Below, piece by piece: positions 52,795-61,441 of a stretch of 64,000 bases of DNA; positions within the stretch are counted from its first letter, which is position 1, and the number at the start of each line of letters is the position of its first letter. A program made the position numbers and the translations under genes. This DNA is from DASUPK01 sp963743575 (GTDB taxonomy: Bacteria; Actinomycetota; Thermoleophilia; Solirubrobacterales; 70-9). Under the pieces are notes generated by a model, which saw only the letters and a program-made list of their open reading frames with translations, ran no database searches and was not told the origin of the DNA. The stretch spans positions 1,240,001 through 1,304,000 of the forward strand of contig CAVUQC010000007.1 in the NCBI GenBank assembly GCA_963743575.1, in the 5' to 3' direction.

Positions 52795-53544
52795 ATGCAA
52801 TCAGTATACAAACGGGATACTGACACCCCGGCTGCAGACGATTCCCCGGGACTGGGGATCTCCCCGGACGGACAGGAATTCGCACGGGGATCCACAGCGA
52901 CGGCCGTGGCCGAGATCCTCAGGGAGGCGATCTATTCCGGGACCCTCCGAGAGAACGAATGGCTCAGAGAGGCTGAGGTGGCCAAAGAGCTCAAGGTCAG
53001 CCGAACCCCCGTCCGAGAGGCTCTTCAGCTCCTCGAGCTCGACGGCCTAGTTACACGCAGCGGTCAGGCGGCGGTGGTGGCGCCGGTCACGCTCGAAAGC
53101 GTCGTCCAGCTCTATGAGGTCCGGGAAACGCTTGAGGCAAAGGCCGCACGCTTGGCCGCCGAACGAGGTGGGGTGGAGTTGCGCCAGGAGCTCGAGTCAT
53201 GCCTGGGGGCTATGGCTCAGGCAACTGATGATGCCGCCGAATATGCGCGACTCAACACGATTTTCCATGGAGCAATCCGCAGGGCTACCGGCAATCGCTA
53301 TCTGGAGCGCTTCCTAGAGCAAGTTGAGTCCGCTGTGCGTCGGCTCGGGGCAAGCACCTATGAAACAGCCGGCCGGACCACCGAGGCCACCGGGGAACAT
53401 CGACGAATCGCAACTGCCATTGCTGAGGGGGACATTGAAGGAGCGGAAGCGGCATCGCTCGACCACATGAGGCGCGCTCGTGAGCTCCGCATTTCGAGCC
53501 TGATCGGTGGTCTTGAGCGCCCCGCTGTCCAGAAGGACCATTGA
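52795..53544 (+). CDS. GntR-family (FCD domain) transcriptional regulator 2
   Basis: The 249-residue product has a GntR helix-turn-helix AEILREAIYSGTLRENEWLREAEVAKELKVSRTPVREALQ after a ~35-residue leader, then an FCD ligand domain (YEVRETLEAKAARLAA, YARLNTIFHGAI, EHRRIATAI). ATG 52795 lies within a few bases of the tcuA start on the other strand. TAAACT at 52782-52787 could be a -10, making this a leaderless transcript. It likely represses tcuAB and its own operon. Confidence 0.9.
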   Translation: MQSVYKRDTDTPAADDSPGLGISPDGQEFARGSTATAVAEILREAIYSGTLRENEWLREAEVAKELKVSRTPVREALQLLELDGLVTRSGQAAVVAPVTLESVVQLYEVRETLEAKAARLAAERGGVELRQELESCLGAMAQATDDAAEYARLNTIFHGAIRRATGNRYLERFLEQVESAVRRLGASTYETAGRTTEATGEHRRIATAIAEGDIEGAEAASLDHMRRARELRISSLIGGLERPAVQKDH

Positions 53545-53547
53545 TCG

Positions 53548-53865
53548 GTGCCAGCCAAGCGGCAACTCGACGTCGAGGTGATCGCGCCTCCCGGTGGGTC
53601 GCACGGAGATGGGCTCCACTGGTTCCGGGTGGAGATCGATGAGATCCAGGGTCGGTGTTACATCACAACCGAGGAGGCGCAACAACTGCATCAGTTGACC
53701 ACTCGTTGGGTCAAGCATGCACTTGAGCAGCTTGGGCGCAGGCGGGGGTGGCATTGGCTGAAGTCAACGGCCGCGAGTAGCTCCGGGTTGATGCTCCATT
53801 GCTCCGACGCTCGCGATTCTCTTCCATCTCACTCCGCGCGTGATCGGATCAGGAGCGAGCAATGA
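53548..53865 (+). CDS. Small uncharacterised protein, paralogue of the 59007 gene
   Basis: The 105-residue product starts at GTG 53548, 3 bp after the GntR stop. I do not recognise a named family. Its core DGLHWF, GRCYITTEEAQQLHQLTTRWV, and GLMLHCSDA is clearly repeated in the protein encoded at 59007-59330. The single conserved Cys, the Trp/His cluster and the TTxEAQxL helix suggest a small folded domain rather than a disordered peptide. Its position after a regulator suggests an accessory regulatory or binding role. Confidence 0.7.
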   Translation: MPAKRQLDVEVIAPPGGSHGDGLHWFRVEIDEIQGRCYITTEEAQQLHQLTTRWVKHALEQLGRRRGWHWLKSTAASSSGLMLHCSDARDSLPSHSARDRIRSEQ

Positions 53866-54022
53866 CTTCCATCGGCAGAGCGTGCGATCGACGGAATGGA
53901 CGCTGTTTTCCGGTCATGCGCGCTCGCGGGCGACCACCCTTTGCACTAGACACCTCCACGGGGTGGCCGCCCGGCCGATGGAAGAACATTGGCCCGACCG
54001 GTCAGGCAGACCCAAGCCGAGA

Positions 54023-55131
54023 ATGGTCGTAGGTGTACCTCGTGAGCGGAAGCCGCAGGAGCGACGCGTGGCGCTCACACCGGCCGGAGCACGCGAACTG
54101 GTCAGTCGCGGCCACGACGTCTTGATTGAAAGCGGGGCCGGGCGGGGAAGCGGGATCGCTGATTCTGATTTTGTCGATCAGGGAGCCGCTGTCGTCGCCG
54201 ATTGGGCCGAGCTCGAGCCCGCCGAGCTGATCGTCAAGGTCAAGGAGCCCGACCTTGAGGAAGCCGTGCGGCTCCGTGATGACCAGGTCCTCTTTACCTA
54301 TCTTCATTTGGCCTCGGCCCCGAAGCTCACCGAGGTTCTTCGTCAGTCAGGAGCGGTCTGCATCGCCTACGAGACCGTTGAAGACCGCTTGGGCCGTCTG
54401 CCTCTGCTCGCCCCGATGAGCGAGATCGCCGGCAAATTGGCCGCGCAGGCAGGTGCGTTTCATCTCGATGCAACACGAGGTGGACGCGGCATTCTGCTTG
54501 GCGGGATCGCCGGTGTTCCCGGTGCGAGTGTGGTCGTCATCGGGGGGGAGTCGTCGGCACAAACGCCGCCCTTATTGCCAGAGGGTTGGGCGCGAATGTG
54601 ACCATCGTCGATCGGTCTCTGGACCGCCTGAGAGAGATCGACGTCGTCCTCGGCGGGCAGGTGACGACGATGCATGCTTCTGCGTTGGCAATCGAGGGTC
54701 TGCTGCCTAAGGCTGATCTGGTCATCGGCGCTGTGCTGGTTCGCGGAGAGAAGGCGCCCAAGGTGCTCCGCAAGCGGAATCTTGGCCAAATGCGCCAGGG
54801 GACGGTACTTGTGGATGTGGCCATTGATCAAGGCGGGTGCTTTGAGACTTCCCATCCAACGACCCATGAAGACCCGGTGTTCAAGGTCGACGGTGTCAAT
54901 CACTACTGCGTCGCCAACATGCCAGGGGCCGTGCCCGTGACGGCAACGCGCGGCTTGACGCATGCCACTCTTCCGTACATCGTTGCCCTAGCCGACCAAG
55001 GGGCGAAGAAATTAGCCGAAGAGGACCGGGGGTTCGCCCTGGGGGTCAATCTCGCGGCGGGTGCGATCACGCACCCAGGACTGGCGACCGCCTTCGGTGA
55101 AGCGCATCAGTCTGCTGCGGCGGTGCTCTGA
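54023..55131 (+). pseudogene. ald: Alanine dehydrogenase (frameshifted as written)
   Basis: Alanine dehydrogenase interconverts L-alanine and pyruvate plus ammonia with NAD. The N-terminal half from ATG 54023 has VGVPRERKPQERRVALTP, KVKEPD (catalytic Lys region) and FTYLHLAS (His). It leaves frame at the run of seven G at 54542-54548 in the Rossmann glycine motif; one added G restores VVGTNAALIARGLGANVTIVD. The second half, 54586-55131, continues DRLREIDVVLGG and VDVAIDQGGCFETSHPTTH to a normal C-terminus. The joined length is ~369 residues, as expected for Ald. Both halves are fully conserved, so a sequencing indel is plausible. It could recycle amino groups carried by alanine from the transaminase. 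Confidence 0.88.
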
Positions 55132-55134
55132 CCC

Positions 55135-55932
55135 ATGAACGATCGGGAAGGTGCCATCAGCGGGAGACGCCTCCAGGGCCGTGTCGCCCTGGTCAGCGGA
55201 GGAGGTAGTGGGATTGGGCTTGCCACCGTCGCACGGTTTGCGCGCGAGGGTGCCCACGTAGCCTTGCTGTTTCGGCCCGATCACGAGCACGATGGCGAAG
55301 GTGCAGCCGCCGGTCTTCGAAACGAAGGGCTTGACGTCACCGCCTATCCCGTCGATGTTGCTGACGAGAGGGAGTTGGCCGATACGTGCGAGAGGGTCCG
55401 GTCGAATGTGGGTGCTCCTGATGTTGTGCTTGCCAACGCGGCCGTGGCTCCGGCCGCCCCATCGGCGGACCGGGAGACGTGGGGGCGCGTCCTTGATGTC
55501 AACCTCACCGGTGCCTACCTAACCCTGATGGCCTTCGCGCCCGATATGGCGGAGGCTGGTTTCGGTCGCCTGTTGATGACGGCCTCGATCTCTGGACCGG
55601 TTGTCGCTTGGCCTGACCATGCCGCCTACTGCGCAAGTAAGGCTGGCTTGGTCGGCCTGTTGCGCGTTCTGGCAGTTGAGCTGGCTGGCTCTGGGATCAC
55701 GGTCAACGCTGTCGCTCCCGGGATCATCCAAACACCTCAGACTCTCGATGAGGTGAACAGTCTCGGCCCTGACGGCCTTGCCGAGGCGGCAAAAGTGATT
55801 CCCACTGGCCGGGTCGGCAAACCAGAAGATATAGCCAGTGTTTTTTCCTTCTTGGCCAGCGACGACGCCGCATTTATGACGGGCCAGCTGCTGGTGGTCG
55901 ATGGAGGGAGCACCCAGGTTCAGGCGCTCTGA
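55135..55932 (+). CDS. SDR-family oxidoreductase (FabG-like)
   Basis: The 265-residue classical SDR has SGGGSGIGLATVARFAREG, VLANAAVAP, catalytic Ser in TASISG, YCASKAG (Tyr/Lys), and VVDGGSTQVQ. The start at ATG 55135 is 3 bp after the ald stop, so the two are co-transcribed. The substrate is unknown. Confidence 0.92.
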   Translation: MNDREGAISGRRLQGRVALVSGGGSGIGLATVARFAREGAHVALLFRPDHEHDGEGAAAGLRNEGLDVTAYPVDVADERELADTCERVRSNVGAPDVVLANAAVAPAAPSADRETWGRVLDVNLTGAYLTLMAFAPDMAEAGFGRLLMTASISGPVVAWPDHAAYCASKAGLVGLLRVLAVELAGSGITVNAVAPGIIQTPQTLDEVNSLGPDGLAEAAKVIPTGRVGKPEDIASVFSFLASDDAAFMTGQLLVVDGGSTQVQAL

Positions 55933-56000
55933 GCGCCGGCACCGGACCTCATCCGGATTCCCAGCGGCGGGCGGTAGCGAAGAATGCGGCGCCCAATGCA

Positions 56001-56021
56001 AAGTGTACAATAGATTCTATG
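56001..56021 (+). promoter_or_regulatory. Palindromic promoter-like element upstream of flavoenzyme 2
   Basis: An AT-rich stretch containing ATAGA-T-TCTAT (56009-56019, a perfect inverted repeat about a central base), preceded by GTGTACA. It lies in the 269-bp gap between the SDR and the flavoenzyme. It resembles other short AT-rich inverted repeats before island operons and may bind a GntR regulator. The rest of the gap shows no convincing gene. Confidence 0.4.
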
Positions 56022-56201
56022 AGGAGAGCGCCGAGTTCGTGCCCGTCTGGGACACCAACTGGCCCGACGCGGGTGATCCCCTGCGTCCGTTTGGCCTCAA
56101 TGACTCTCACCAACTCTGACCGGGCGGATTGATCCGGAGCCGGGCAAGACGCGTCGGCTTCGGCCCAAGTCCATCGCTGCCACAGGCCAGGCGAGGTACT
56201 G

Positions 56202-58293
56202 ATGGCTGAAGCGCCGCGCTATCCGAATCTGCTGAGCCCGATCTCGATCGGGTCGATCAGCTGTCGGAACCGGATCGTCCAAACGGCACACTCGAAGCTG
56301 TACATCGAACGCGGGACCGAGACCCGCCGTAACCGCGACTACCAGCGCGAACGGGCTCGTGCTGGGGTCGGCCTCCTGATCACCGGAAACCATCTGGTGC
56401 ATCCGACCTCGCCGAGCCGGCATTTCGCCGCCGCCTACGTCGGGGAAGCTGAAGAGGCCAACCGCAAGGTGGTCGCGTCTGTCCATGAAGAGGGCGGACG
56501 GATCATCTGCCAGCTCAACCACCTCGGCCTGAATGAGACGCCGGCGATGGACTACCTGACCCCTTATTGGGGGCCATCGACGGTTCGCTCGCATACCACC
56601 GGCGAGCTCGGCAAGGCGATGGAGCTGGCCGACATTCGCGAGTTGGTCAGCTACTGGGGTCGTTGCGCGGAGTCGTGTCGCGACGCCGGATTCGATGGCG
56701 TCGAGTTGCACCTGGGGCATGGGTGGCTGCTGCACGAATTCCTTTCCCCGATCTGGAACCGGCGCACAGATGAGTACGGCGGGTCCTTCGAGAACCGCTT
56801 GCGCCTGTCCCTGGAGGTCGTCAACGAGATTCGCAGCCGAGTCGGCGAGGACTTCGTCGTCGGGGCAAGGATCTCCCTAACCGACGGTGTCGAAGGGGGA
56901 CTCGAGGTCGAAGACGCGATCGAGGTGGGCAACGGGCTCAGCGGGGATGGCGGCATCGACTACGCGACGATGACCGCCGGCGGTGTCCAAGCCGCGTCCC
57001 TGTACGGATCGCCATCGGACCTGCCACGAGGCCACCTGATCGATCTGATCGAACGGTTCAAATCCGGGACCGATCTGGTCGTGATCGGTATCGGCGGGAT
57101 CAACGAGCCCCAGGATGCTGAGCGAATCGTCGCTGACGGGAGTGGCCGACATGGTCGCCATGACCCGTGAGCAGATTGCCGACCCCGAGTTCGTCGCCAA
57201 GATCTCAAGCGGTCGCGAGGACGAGATCTATCACTGCATCAGGGCCAATCAGGGCTGCATCGGCCGGGTCGGGCGCGGTCTGCCAATCGGCTGCACGATC
57301 AATCCGGCGGCCGGTCGTGAGGCCCGCTTCGGCGCCGGGACGCAGATCCCAGCGGCCAATCCAGAGCGCTGGTTGGTCATCGGGGGCGGCCCGGCCGGGA
57401 TGAAGGCCGCGGTTGGCCTCGCTGAACGCGGGCACGAAGTCATCCTTGCCGAGGCCGGCCCCTCGCTTGGCGGTCAGGTGAATCTAATCCTCAAGACCCC
57501 AGGTCGCGAGAGCCTGGCGTGGCTCGTTCGTGACCTTGAACGCCATCTCGAACGGCTCAACGTCCAGGTTGAGCTTGAGCATCCGATCAACCTCGGGGCG
57601 GTGGAGGAGTTCTCTCCCAATGCGGTTGTTGTGGCAACCGGAGCCGAGCCCACGCGCAACGGCTTCACGATCGCCCGACCGATGGTCGCCGCGATTCCCG
57701 GGGTTGATAGCCCACATGTCGTCACTGGCTGGGATGTCTTGGAAGATACGGCCGAGATTGGAAAGAAGGTTCTGCTGCTCGAGGACGACGGGACCCGCTA
57801 CGCCGCCGGTGTCGCTGAGGTCCTGCTCGACCGCGGCGCGGAAGTGGAACTGATCACCCCTCTGCCCAGCCTTTTCCCGGTGACGAGCGTCACAAATGAC
57901 ATGGCCGTGCTCTACCGCCGGCTGATGACCAAGGGGCTGCGCTACACGCTCGGCTCGTGGGCAAGCGAGATAGGTGAGCGCGAAGTTCGCATCGTCAATC
58001 TGTACTCGGGAGCCGAGGAGAGGCGAGATAACGTCGACACCGTTGCCTTGGTAGGGGCTCGCATGCCGGTCGATGATCTGTACCGCAACCTGGCTGGCGA
58101 CCGCGACCGCGTTCATCGGGTCGGTGATTGTGTTGCACCTCGCAGCCTCGACCACGCCATCTATGAGGGCTTCATGGCAGGGCGTGAGCTCTGGTCGATC
58201 GAAGACCGCCATATCCCAGACGGGGACCTGGAGCGCTGGGATGGACCTGAATGGGGTGAGTCCTCCCGTGAGCCGACAGTCGCTGGGGGTTAA
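56202..58293 (+). pseudogene. Trimethylamine dehydrogenase/enoate reductase-like flavoenzyme 2 (frameshifted as written)
   Basis: It has the same architecture as the 48247 gene: an OYE barrel from ATG 56202 (NRIVQTAHSKLYIERG, ELHLGHGWLLHEFLSP, RTDEYGGSFENR), then an FAD/NAD half (LVIGGGPAGMKAAVGLAERGH). The frame breaks in GGG at 57138-57140, where one G too many separates ERIVADG from VADMVAMTREQIADPEF. Without it the product is ~696 residues, the normal size. The Fe-S segment reads CIRANQGCIGR...PIGC, again with Ala in place of the second Cys. A single indel in otherwise intact sequence points to a read error or very recent mutation. Confidence 0.87.
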
Positions 58294-58686
58294 GGCGTGA
58301 TCGCAAACGGCTGTTGGGCACCAGGGCAATCCATTTCGCGAGACCTGCCCTTGCAGCCAGCCTCGCCGCCGACTTTAGAAGAAGCCAACTTCCATCGGCA
58401 CACGAGCGCTTGTCCGAGATCGGCTTTCTCTTGCTCGCCGATCTCGCGCGACGGGATCTCCGCTCGTGGGCGACCCCGTCTACATCACCCTGGGCGGGGT
58501 CGCCCAGCCGATGGGAGACGAGGCAATCCCATTGCCAGCGAGACGGCTCACGCTTGCTACGTGCCTCGGTGTCGACGGAACCCTCGGACCAACTCTGCGC
58601 CTCCAACGACAGAAGCCGTCTGCACCGAATCCGGGGTAGTCACTGCCCGACAGAAGCCATGGCTCACGCGCCTGGAGATGCCATAG
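58294..58686. other. Gap of 393 bp without a recognisable gene
   Basis: Short open frames exist on both strands but none has homology that I recognise or a ribosome binding site. The 13-mer ACTTCCATCGGCA (58388-58400) recurs at 53865-53877, and with one change at 59303-59315, near the two paralogous small genes. Confidence 0.5.
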
Positions 58687-58951
58687 GTGCCGGAGATCAC
58701 CTGCGTCATCCGCAGCAACGCCGATCCCGAGTCCCGCGTGGTCGCGGTGGGTGGGGAGGGCTGGAGAAAGCCGGTAACCGACGTCATCCGAGAGATAGAC
58801 GACGGGTCGCCCTACTTCGTCCAAGTCAATGGCTCTCGGGTCCGGATCCGAGGCGCGGTTCGACCGAAGCCATCCCTATCTGCGAACCGATTCGGGAAAT
58901 ACAGTCGAAAACGGTCTTCTCTACCTGCCGGAATGCCGTGGGGGCGACTGA
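58687..58951 (+). pseudogene. DUF3892-like small protein (frameshifted)
   Basis: From GTG 58687 the product reads ITCVIRSNADPESRVVAVGGEGW and IDDGSPYFVQVNGSRVRIR, the first half of the DUF3892 pattern. The expected end (HPYLRTDSGNTVENGLLYLPEC) is present in the +1 frame and stops at TGA 58949-58951. The shift needs removal of one base near 58851-58860. The corrected length is about 87 residues, normal for this family of unknown function. As written, the frame would run to 59016 with unrelated sequence. Confidence 0.7.
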
Positions 58952-59006
58952 GCGGCATAGCAATGACATCTCCGTGCACCCCCACAATGCGAAACCGGCC
59001 AGGCCC

Positions 59007-59330
59007 GTGGAGCTAGGGGCCCAGCCCATCCCATCCCCGCACGGGTCGCCCGAGGATGGCCTTCATTGGTTTGACATCCATTTTGCTGATCGACAGGGGC
59101 GTTGTCTGATCACGACTGGCGAGGCGCAGCACCTGCGGCAACTGACAACCGAGTGGGTCGAGCGGGCGCTCGGCAACCTGATCGCCGCTCACGGCGTGGA
59201 CTGGGTCGAGTCGCGGGCATGCGGCGACCCCGGTCTCATCCTCCATCACTCTGATGCGGGCGAGGTGCCCGATGCCAAACGGCAACTCCGACCGGGTCAA
59301 TCACTTCCACCGGCAAGCGGGTTCCGCTAG
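59007..59330 (+). CDS. Small uncharacterised protein, paralogue of the 53548 gene
   Basis: GTG 59007 gives 107 residues; an in-frame GTG at 58974 is an alternative. The core EDGLHWFDIHFADRQGRC, LITTGEAQHLRQLTTEWV and GLILHHSDA aligns throughout with the 53548 protein, sharing roughly half of the residues by eye. The two copies flank the ald-SDR-flavoenzyme-DUF3892 block in direct orientation. No family name is recognised. It is the last intact gene before the island's right-hand repeat. Confidence 0.65.
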   Translation: MELGAQPIPSPHGSPEDGLHWFDIHFADRQGRCLITTGEAQHLRQLTTEWVERALGNLIAAHGVDWVESRACGDPGLILHHSDAGEVPDAKRQLRPGQSLPPASGFR

Positions 59331-59928
59331 GTCGTCATGGCTGGTACACCATGTCGGGCGGTACATCCAATAGCCCGCTCGGCGGCGGCGCTCTCCTCAC
59401 CCTGCGCCGCCGCCACACCGGTGGAACCGGAGCGGGTGGAGTCGACGCGCCCGGGGGTGATGCGCTGTTCATTTGTGCCGCTTCAAGGTCTCCAAGATTC
59501 GGGAGCCGCGGGGGCTAATCGCTGGCGCATCTAGCCCTGTGGAAGACGGGAGCGAGCACGGCCACTAAACAAGGGCTTGGCGATTCTGGAGGAGCCGCGC
59601 CGACGATCGGTTGGTGCGGTCGCTGCACTTCGAACTGGAGGCGCTGGAGACCCTTCTGGCGGGGACACGCGCTAAGCGCAGCATTGACTGCCTATCCGGA
59701 CATTCAGGCAGCGATTGCTGGCAGCTTGGAAAGCCTCTCGTCGCGTCGCAGCGAAAAGGAATCTGGACCCCAATCTGGACTCCGTAACTGCGGCAGAAGC
59801 CACCTGACAACGGCTTTGGGCAACAGGTAGGCAACTAGCCCACCGCAGTCCAGCCGAATCCAGACGAGCCGGGCTCCGCTCTCAGGCAGGAAACAGAGTC
59901 CAGACGAGCCTCACCGAACGCTCGCCGA
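59331..59928. other. Gap of about 600 bp before the right-hand tRNA repeat; possible gene remnants
   Basis: No intact gene is seen. Coding-like fragments occur in different plus-strand frames at about 59600-59800 (for example LHFELEALETLLAGTRAKR and LTAYPDIQAAIAGSLESL). They are too short to identify. A decayed integrase would be expected at this position in an island, but the fragments do not show recombinase catalytic motifs. Confidence 0.4.
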
Positions 59929-59975
59929 GGTCTACGAAACCGAAGGTCACAGGTTCGAATCCTGTCGGGCGCGCT
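59929..59975 (+). repeat. att-like direct repeat, copy 2 (exact)
   Basis: Identical over 47 bp to 25546-25592, the 3' part of tRNA-Arg(ACG). The 5' half of the tRNA is absent here, so it is a tail fragment rather than a second gene. It is the presumed right end of the 34-kb island. Confidence 0.88.
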
Positions 59976-60160
59976 GAGCGCCGCTACGTCCGGGGCCAGC
60001 CGGCCCCGTCGCGGGGAGCCTGAGCCGAGGCGCTTGGGAGTCCGTACAGTCGCCTGATCCAAACAGGTGCAGCGATGCTGACGCGACTATCCTGTTTCTC
60101 AGGACGAGTAAGCGGCATGGGACGGGAAGTCCGATTCGTAGGTGCAGTCTTTGCATAGGA

Positions 60161-61249
60161 GTGGTGGTGGGCATGCTGGGTCTCTCCAGTACCGCGCTCG
60201 CCGGCGTTCCCACGGGACAAACTCTGCAGGCGACGGTCTCGCCGAGCAAGCAACCCAAGGCGAGCTTCGGCGCCGCGAAGCTGCGCGCCATCATCCACAC
60301 GACGTACAGCGACTTCATGGCCTCCCCGCCGCCCATGGAGACGCTCTTCAAGGTCGACAACCAAATCCGGTTCTTCAACGGCAACACGCCCGCCTGCCCA
60401 CAGGCGACCCTGCTGGGCGCGATCACCCCCGAGGCGGTGCAGGCGCAGTGCGGCCGCAGTGTGGTCGGCTCTGGCACGGCGGAGGTCAATGCGAGCCAAT
60501 TCCCGTTTACGGCGCCAAACCCGGTCGTGCTGGTCAGCGGCGGAGGCACCACGCTGTACGTGTGGGTACGGATCGCCGGCGCCCTCACCCTGGTGCTGAC
60601 CGGAAACTACGCGAAGGGCTCGAACACGCTCGATTTCACCGGGCTTCCCAACACACCGGGCACCAACCTGACGAACTTCGACATCTCCTTCAACAAGAAG
60701 AGGACGGGCGGGAGCACGTACTACGTGATGGCCCGCTGCAAGCGCTCCAACTGGCTGAGCAGCGAGACGACGACTTTCTACGACGGACGGTCCCTGACAG
60801 CCTCCGCGAAGCAGAAGTGCAAGCGCGGAGGAGGCGGGACGACGAGCAGGGGGGGCGGAAAGAAGGGGAAGAAAAAGAAAAAGGCCCCGCACAGGGACGG
60901 GAAGTACGTCGGCAGCACCACCCAGGAGGCAATCACCCCCTCGTTCCGGAAGATCCGCTTCACCGTGAAGAACGGAAAAGTCAAGCTGACGAGCGAGCCG
61001 ACCGTCGCACGCGGCTACTGCCTGTCGACCCCGGTCTTCACGCTCGGAGGGACGATCCCGACCAAGAAGCTCTCGAGGCGGGGCGCATTCTCCTTCACCC
61101 ACACCTTCCTCGGCAACAAATTCGACAAGATCTACGGCAAGTTCGTTGGCGTCGATGAGGTGCGGGGTTATGCGATCTACCACTTCTTCGCCCAGGACCT
61201 CTGCTCGGCGGGCAGGGCGAAGGTCAACTTCAGCGCGAAGCACAAGTAG
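60161..61249 (+). CDS. Secreted protein of unknown function with Lys-rich linker
   Basis: The product from GTG 60161 has 362 residues with a short signal peptide (ends STALAG). The first domain (about 20-220) is beta-rich with a few cysteines. A very basic linker GGGGTTSRGGGKKGKKKKKA follows at about 225-245, then a second small beta domain (about 250-360) ending KVNFSAKHK. Several in-frame GTG codons make the exact start uncertain. I do not recognise the family. It is the only gene between tail repeats 2 and 3. Confidence 0.65.
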   Translation: MVVGMLGLSSTALAGVPTGQTLQATVSPSKQPKASFGAAKLRAIIHTTYSDFMASPPPMETLFKVDNQIRFFNGNTPACPQATLLGAITPEAVQAQCGRSVVGSGTAEVNASQFPFTAPNPVVLVSGGGTTLYVWVRIAGALTLVLTGNYAKGSNTLDFTGLPNTPGTNLTNFDISFNKKRTGGSTYYVMARCKRSNWLSSETTTFYDGRSLTASAKQKCKRGGGGTTSRGGGKKGKKKKKAPHRDGKYVGSTTQEAITPSFRKIRFTVKNGKVKLTSEPTVARGYCLSTPVFTLGGTIPTKKLSRRGAFSFTHTFLGNKFDKIYGKFVGVDEVRGYAIYHFFAQDLCSAGRAKVNFSAKHK

Positions 61250-61323
61250 CGACCCGCCTGACCGTCAACGGAGTCAGTTGCCCCCCAGCTCTCACACTTG
61301 GCTCTGTGCTGCCCAGTCGCCAA

Positions 61324-61364
61324 CTACGAACCGAAGGTCACAGGTTCGAATCCTGTCGGGCGCG
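61324..61364 (+). repeat. att-like direct repeat, copy 3
   Basis: CTACGAA then CCGAAGG through CGGGCGCG, the tRNA-Arg tail with one A missing just after the anticodon loop. It lies between two secreted-protein genes. Confidence 0.85.
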
Positions 61365-61441
61365 TTTCGCCGATCCGGACTTGACTTTCCAGCCCGGCAT
61401 CTGAGAGATTCTCCCCAGCGCTGCGGGAAGCAGCGGAAGAA

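Noticed and set aside
55933..56201. Short open frame ending DPLRPFGLNDSHQL before flavoenzyme 2
   Set aside because: It has no ribosome binding site, spans the AT-rich promoter element, and I see no homology.
59565..59834. Possible integrase remnant near the right island repeat
   Set aside because: Short coding-like fragments in several frames show no Arg/His/Tyr recombinase motifs, so I do not call an integrase.
59929..59975. Second tRNA-Arg gene
   Set aside because: Only the 3' half matches; there is no D-arm or 5' acceptor strand upstream, so it is a tail fragment.
59835..60062. Minus-strand frames across tail repeat 2 (peptides APDRIRTCDLRF and ARQDSNL)
   Set aside because: Same tRNA-tail artefact; no gene support.
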